The position numbers and the translations under genes were made by a program. The notes below the pieces were generated by a model, which saw only the letters and a program-made list of their open reading frames with translations, ran no database searches and was not told the DNA's origin. From Candidatus Centipeda massiliensis (GTDB taxonomy: Bacteria; Bacillota; Negativicutes; Selenomonadales; Selenomonadaceae): DNA of 64,000 bases. Where the stretch lies: assembly GCF_900290285.1 (NCBI RefSeq), contig NZ_LT985754.1:779364-843363 (forward strand), in the 5' to 3' direction. The stretch's first letter is position 1. The number at the start of each line of letters is the position of its first letter. Positions 62,744 through 64,000 of this stretch are shown in pieces.

Positions 62744-63928
62744 ATGAAAAAAATGTTGTTTACGTCCGAGTCCGTCACCGAAGGGCATCCGGATAAACTC
62801 GCCGATCAGATCTCGGACAGCATTCTGGATGCGATTCTCGCGCAGGATCCGATGGGGCGCGTTGCGTGCGAGACCCTTGTTACAACGGGACAGGCACACG
62901 TTGTCGGTGAGATCTCTACCACCTGCTACGTTGATATTCCGAAGATCATCCGCCAGACCGTGCGTGAGGTCGGCTACACAAATGCGAGCTACGGCTTTGA
63001 TGCGGATACCTGCGGCATCCTCGTCTCGCTCGACGAGCAGTCACCGGACATCGCTCAGGGCGTCAATCAGGCGATTGAGTCGCGCGAGGGTGCGATGGAT
63101 GCGGCTGAGGCAATCGGCGCGGGCGATCAGGGCATGATGTTTGGGTATGCGACGAACGAGACACCCGAGTACATGCCGCTCACAACCGTACTCGCACACA
63201 AGCTGGCGCGCCGCCTCACGGATGTCCGCAAGGGCGGCGAACTCTCCTATCTGCGCCCCGACGGCAAGACACAGGTCACGGTCGCATATGAGGACGGCAA
63301 GCCGGTCTATGTCGATACGGTTGTCATTTCGACGCAGCACGATGAGGCGGTCGACCTTGCAACAATCCGCAAGGACATGATCGAGAAGGTCATCAAGGAG
63401 ATCGTTCCGGCGGAACTTCTGCGCGCAGAGACGAAGTACTTTGTCAACCCGACGGGCAAGTTCGTCATCGGCGGTCCGCACGGCGACTCTGGGCTCACGG
63501 GGCGCAAGATCATCGTCGACACCTATGGCGGCTGGGCACGTCACGGCGGCGGTGCGTTCTCGGGCAAGGATCCCACGAAGGTCGACCGCAGTGCCGCGTA
63601 TGCCGCGCGCTATGTCGCGAAGAACATCGTCGCAGCGGGGCTTGCAGATCGCGTTGAGATTCAGCTTGCATACGCGATCGGTGTGGCGCATCCCGTGTCC
63701 ATCATGGTGGATACGTTCGGCACTGGAAAGATCGATGATGAGAAGATCGTTTCGCTCGTGCAGAAGACGTTTGACCTGCGTCCTGCCGGCATCATCAAGA
63801 TGCTGGATCTTCGCCGTCCCATCTATCGTCAGACGGCGGCTTATGGGCACTTTGGACGTACGGACGTTGATCTGCCGTGGGAGAAGACGGACAAGGCAGA
63901 ACTGCTGAAGAAGGAAGCCGGGCTGTAA
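62744..63928 (+). CDS. metK: S-adenosylmethionine synthetase
   Basis: A 394-residue enzyme forming SAM from methionine and ATP, supplying among others the TrmB methyltransferase. Motifs: [56 protein letters not shown] and [22 protein letters not shown] at 62744 follows AGGGAGG; an in-frame ATG at 62678 lies right behind the riboswitch terminator and has no binding site. Confidence 0.98.
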   Translation: MKKMLFTSESVTEGHPDKLADQISDSILDAILAQDPMGRVACETLVTTGQAHVVGEISTTCYVDIPKIIRQTVREVGYTNASYGFDADTCGILVSLDEQSPDIAQGVNQAIESREGAMDAAEAIGAGDQGMMFGYATNETPEYMPLTTVLAHKLARRLTDVRKGGELSYLRPDGKTQVTVAYEDGKPVYVDTVVISTQHDEAVDLATIRKDMIEKVIKEIVPAELLRAETKYFVNPTGKFVIGGPHGDSGLTGRKIIVDTYGGWARHGGGAFSGKDPTKVDRSAAYAARYVAKNIVAAGLADRVEIQLAYAIGVAHPVSIMVDTFGTGKIDDEKIVSLVQKTFDLRPAGIIKMLDLRRPIYRQTAAYGHFGRTDVDLPWEKTDKAELLKKEAGL

Positions 63929-63946
63929 GTCGTAACCCATAAAAGT

Positions 63947-63987
63947 AAGGCTGTCGCACGAAGATGATCTTCGGCGGCAGCCTTATT
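63947..63987 (+). terminator. metK terminator
   Basis: Stem AAGGCTGTCG / CGGCAGCCTT (one mismatch) enclosing a CGAAGATGATCTTCG inner hairpin, then ATTCGT; T-tract weak. The last 13 bases of the window show nothing recognisable. Confidence 0.7.
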
Positions 63988-64000
63988 CGTACATCGGAGG

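Overview
The window looks like a chromosomal segment of a diderm Firmicute of the Negativicutes, most likely Selenomonas or a close relative. The ribosomal, tRNA-modification and cell-wall genes are Firmicute-like: PolC, C-type zinc S14, RemA, SpoVE/FtsW-like SEDS protein, SAM-I riboswitch. Yet there is also an outer-membrane two-partner secretion pair (TpsA exoprotein and TpsB transporter), which needs an outer membrane. GC content is high for a Firmicute and many starts are GTG or TTG. The genus is an inference; no rRNA gene is present to confirm it.

Layout. 1-2050: 3' end of a chemoreceptor gene, a lone MNT nucleotidyltransferase and three tRNA genes. 2070-12471: housekeeping run with CCA-adding enzyme, gamma-carbonic anhydrase-like protein, NDK, cobalamin adenosyltransferase, DNA polymerase I, dephospho-CoA kinase, lytic transglycosylase and PolC. 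12500-33600: accessory region with a DUF2442/broken DUF4160 pair, an Rpn-type nuclease and the remnant of another, flagellin, a 4449-residue TpsA adhesin with about 30 YDG repeats, an Abi_2 cassette with a candidate structured RNA, a flavin-reductase-like protein, a low-molecular-weight phosphatase and the TpsB transporter. 33687-35527: trmB and an ftsW/spoVE-like gene. 35600-55200: the str-S10-spc-alpha ribosomal superoperon from an L7Ae-like gene to rplQ, headed by a strong sigma-A type promoter. 55291-64000: a second Rpn gene, rqcH on the opposite strand, then dapF, the yicC-remA-gmk-rpoZ-coaBC cluster, and metK under a SAM-I riboswitch.

A family of roughly 160-bp foldback elements (six copies, called FB-1 to FB-6 here) is scattered through the window. 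They have terminal inverted repeats beginning GGAATCGCTGATAAA and, where intact, 4-bp target duplications (TTAA, TATA, GTAA). Two copies sit in sites whose empty form can be reconstructed from this window. Three copies lie inside the ribosomal superoperon. A second, GC-rich palindromic repeat family occurs near rqcH and inside the 3' end of coaBC.

The most interesting items are: the Abi_2 cassette with a hairpin RNA, a 23-bp iterated promoter region and near-identical 38-bp palindromes on both sides; the foldback element family and its invasion of the ribosomal operon; a PolC with no proofreading exonuclease domain next to a PolA whose proofreading domain is also degenerate; and the three-phase tandem super-repeat of the TpsA adhesin. 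All assignments come from reading the sequence and recalled family knowledge; no database search was run.
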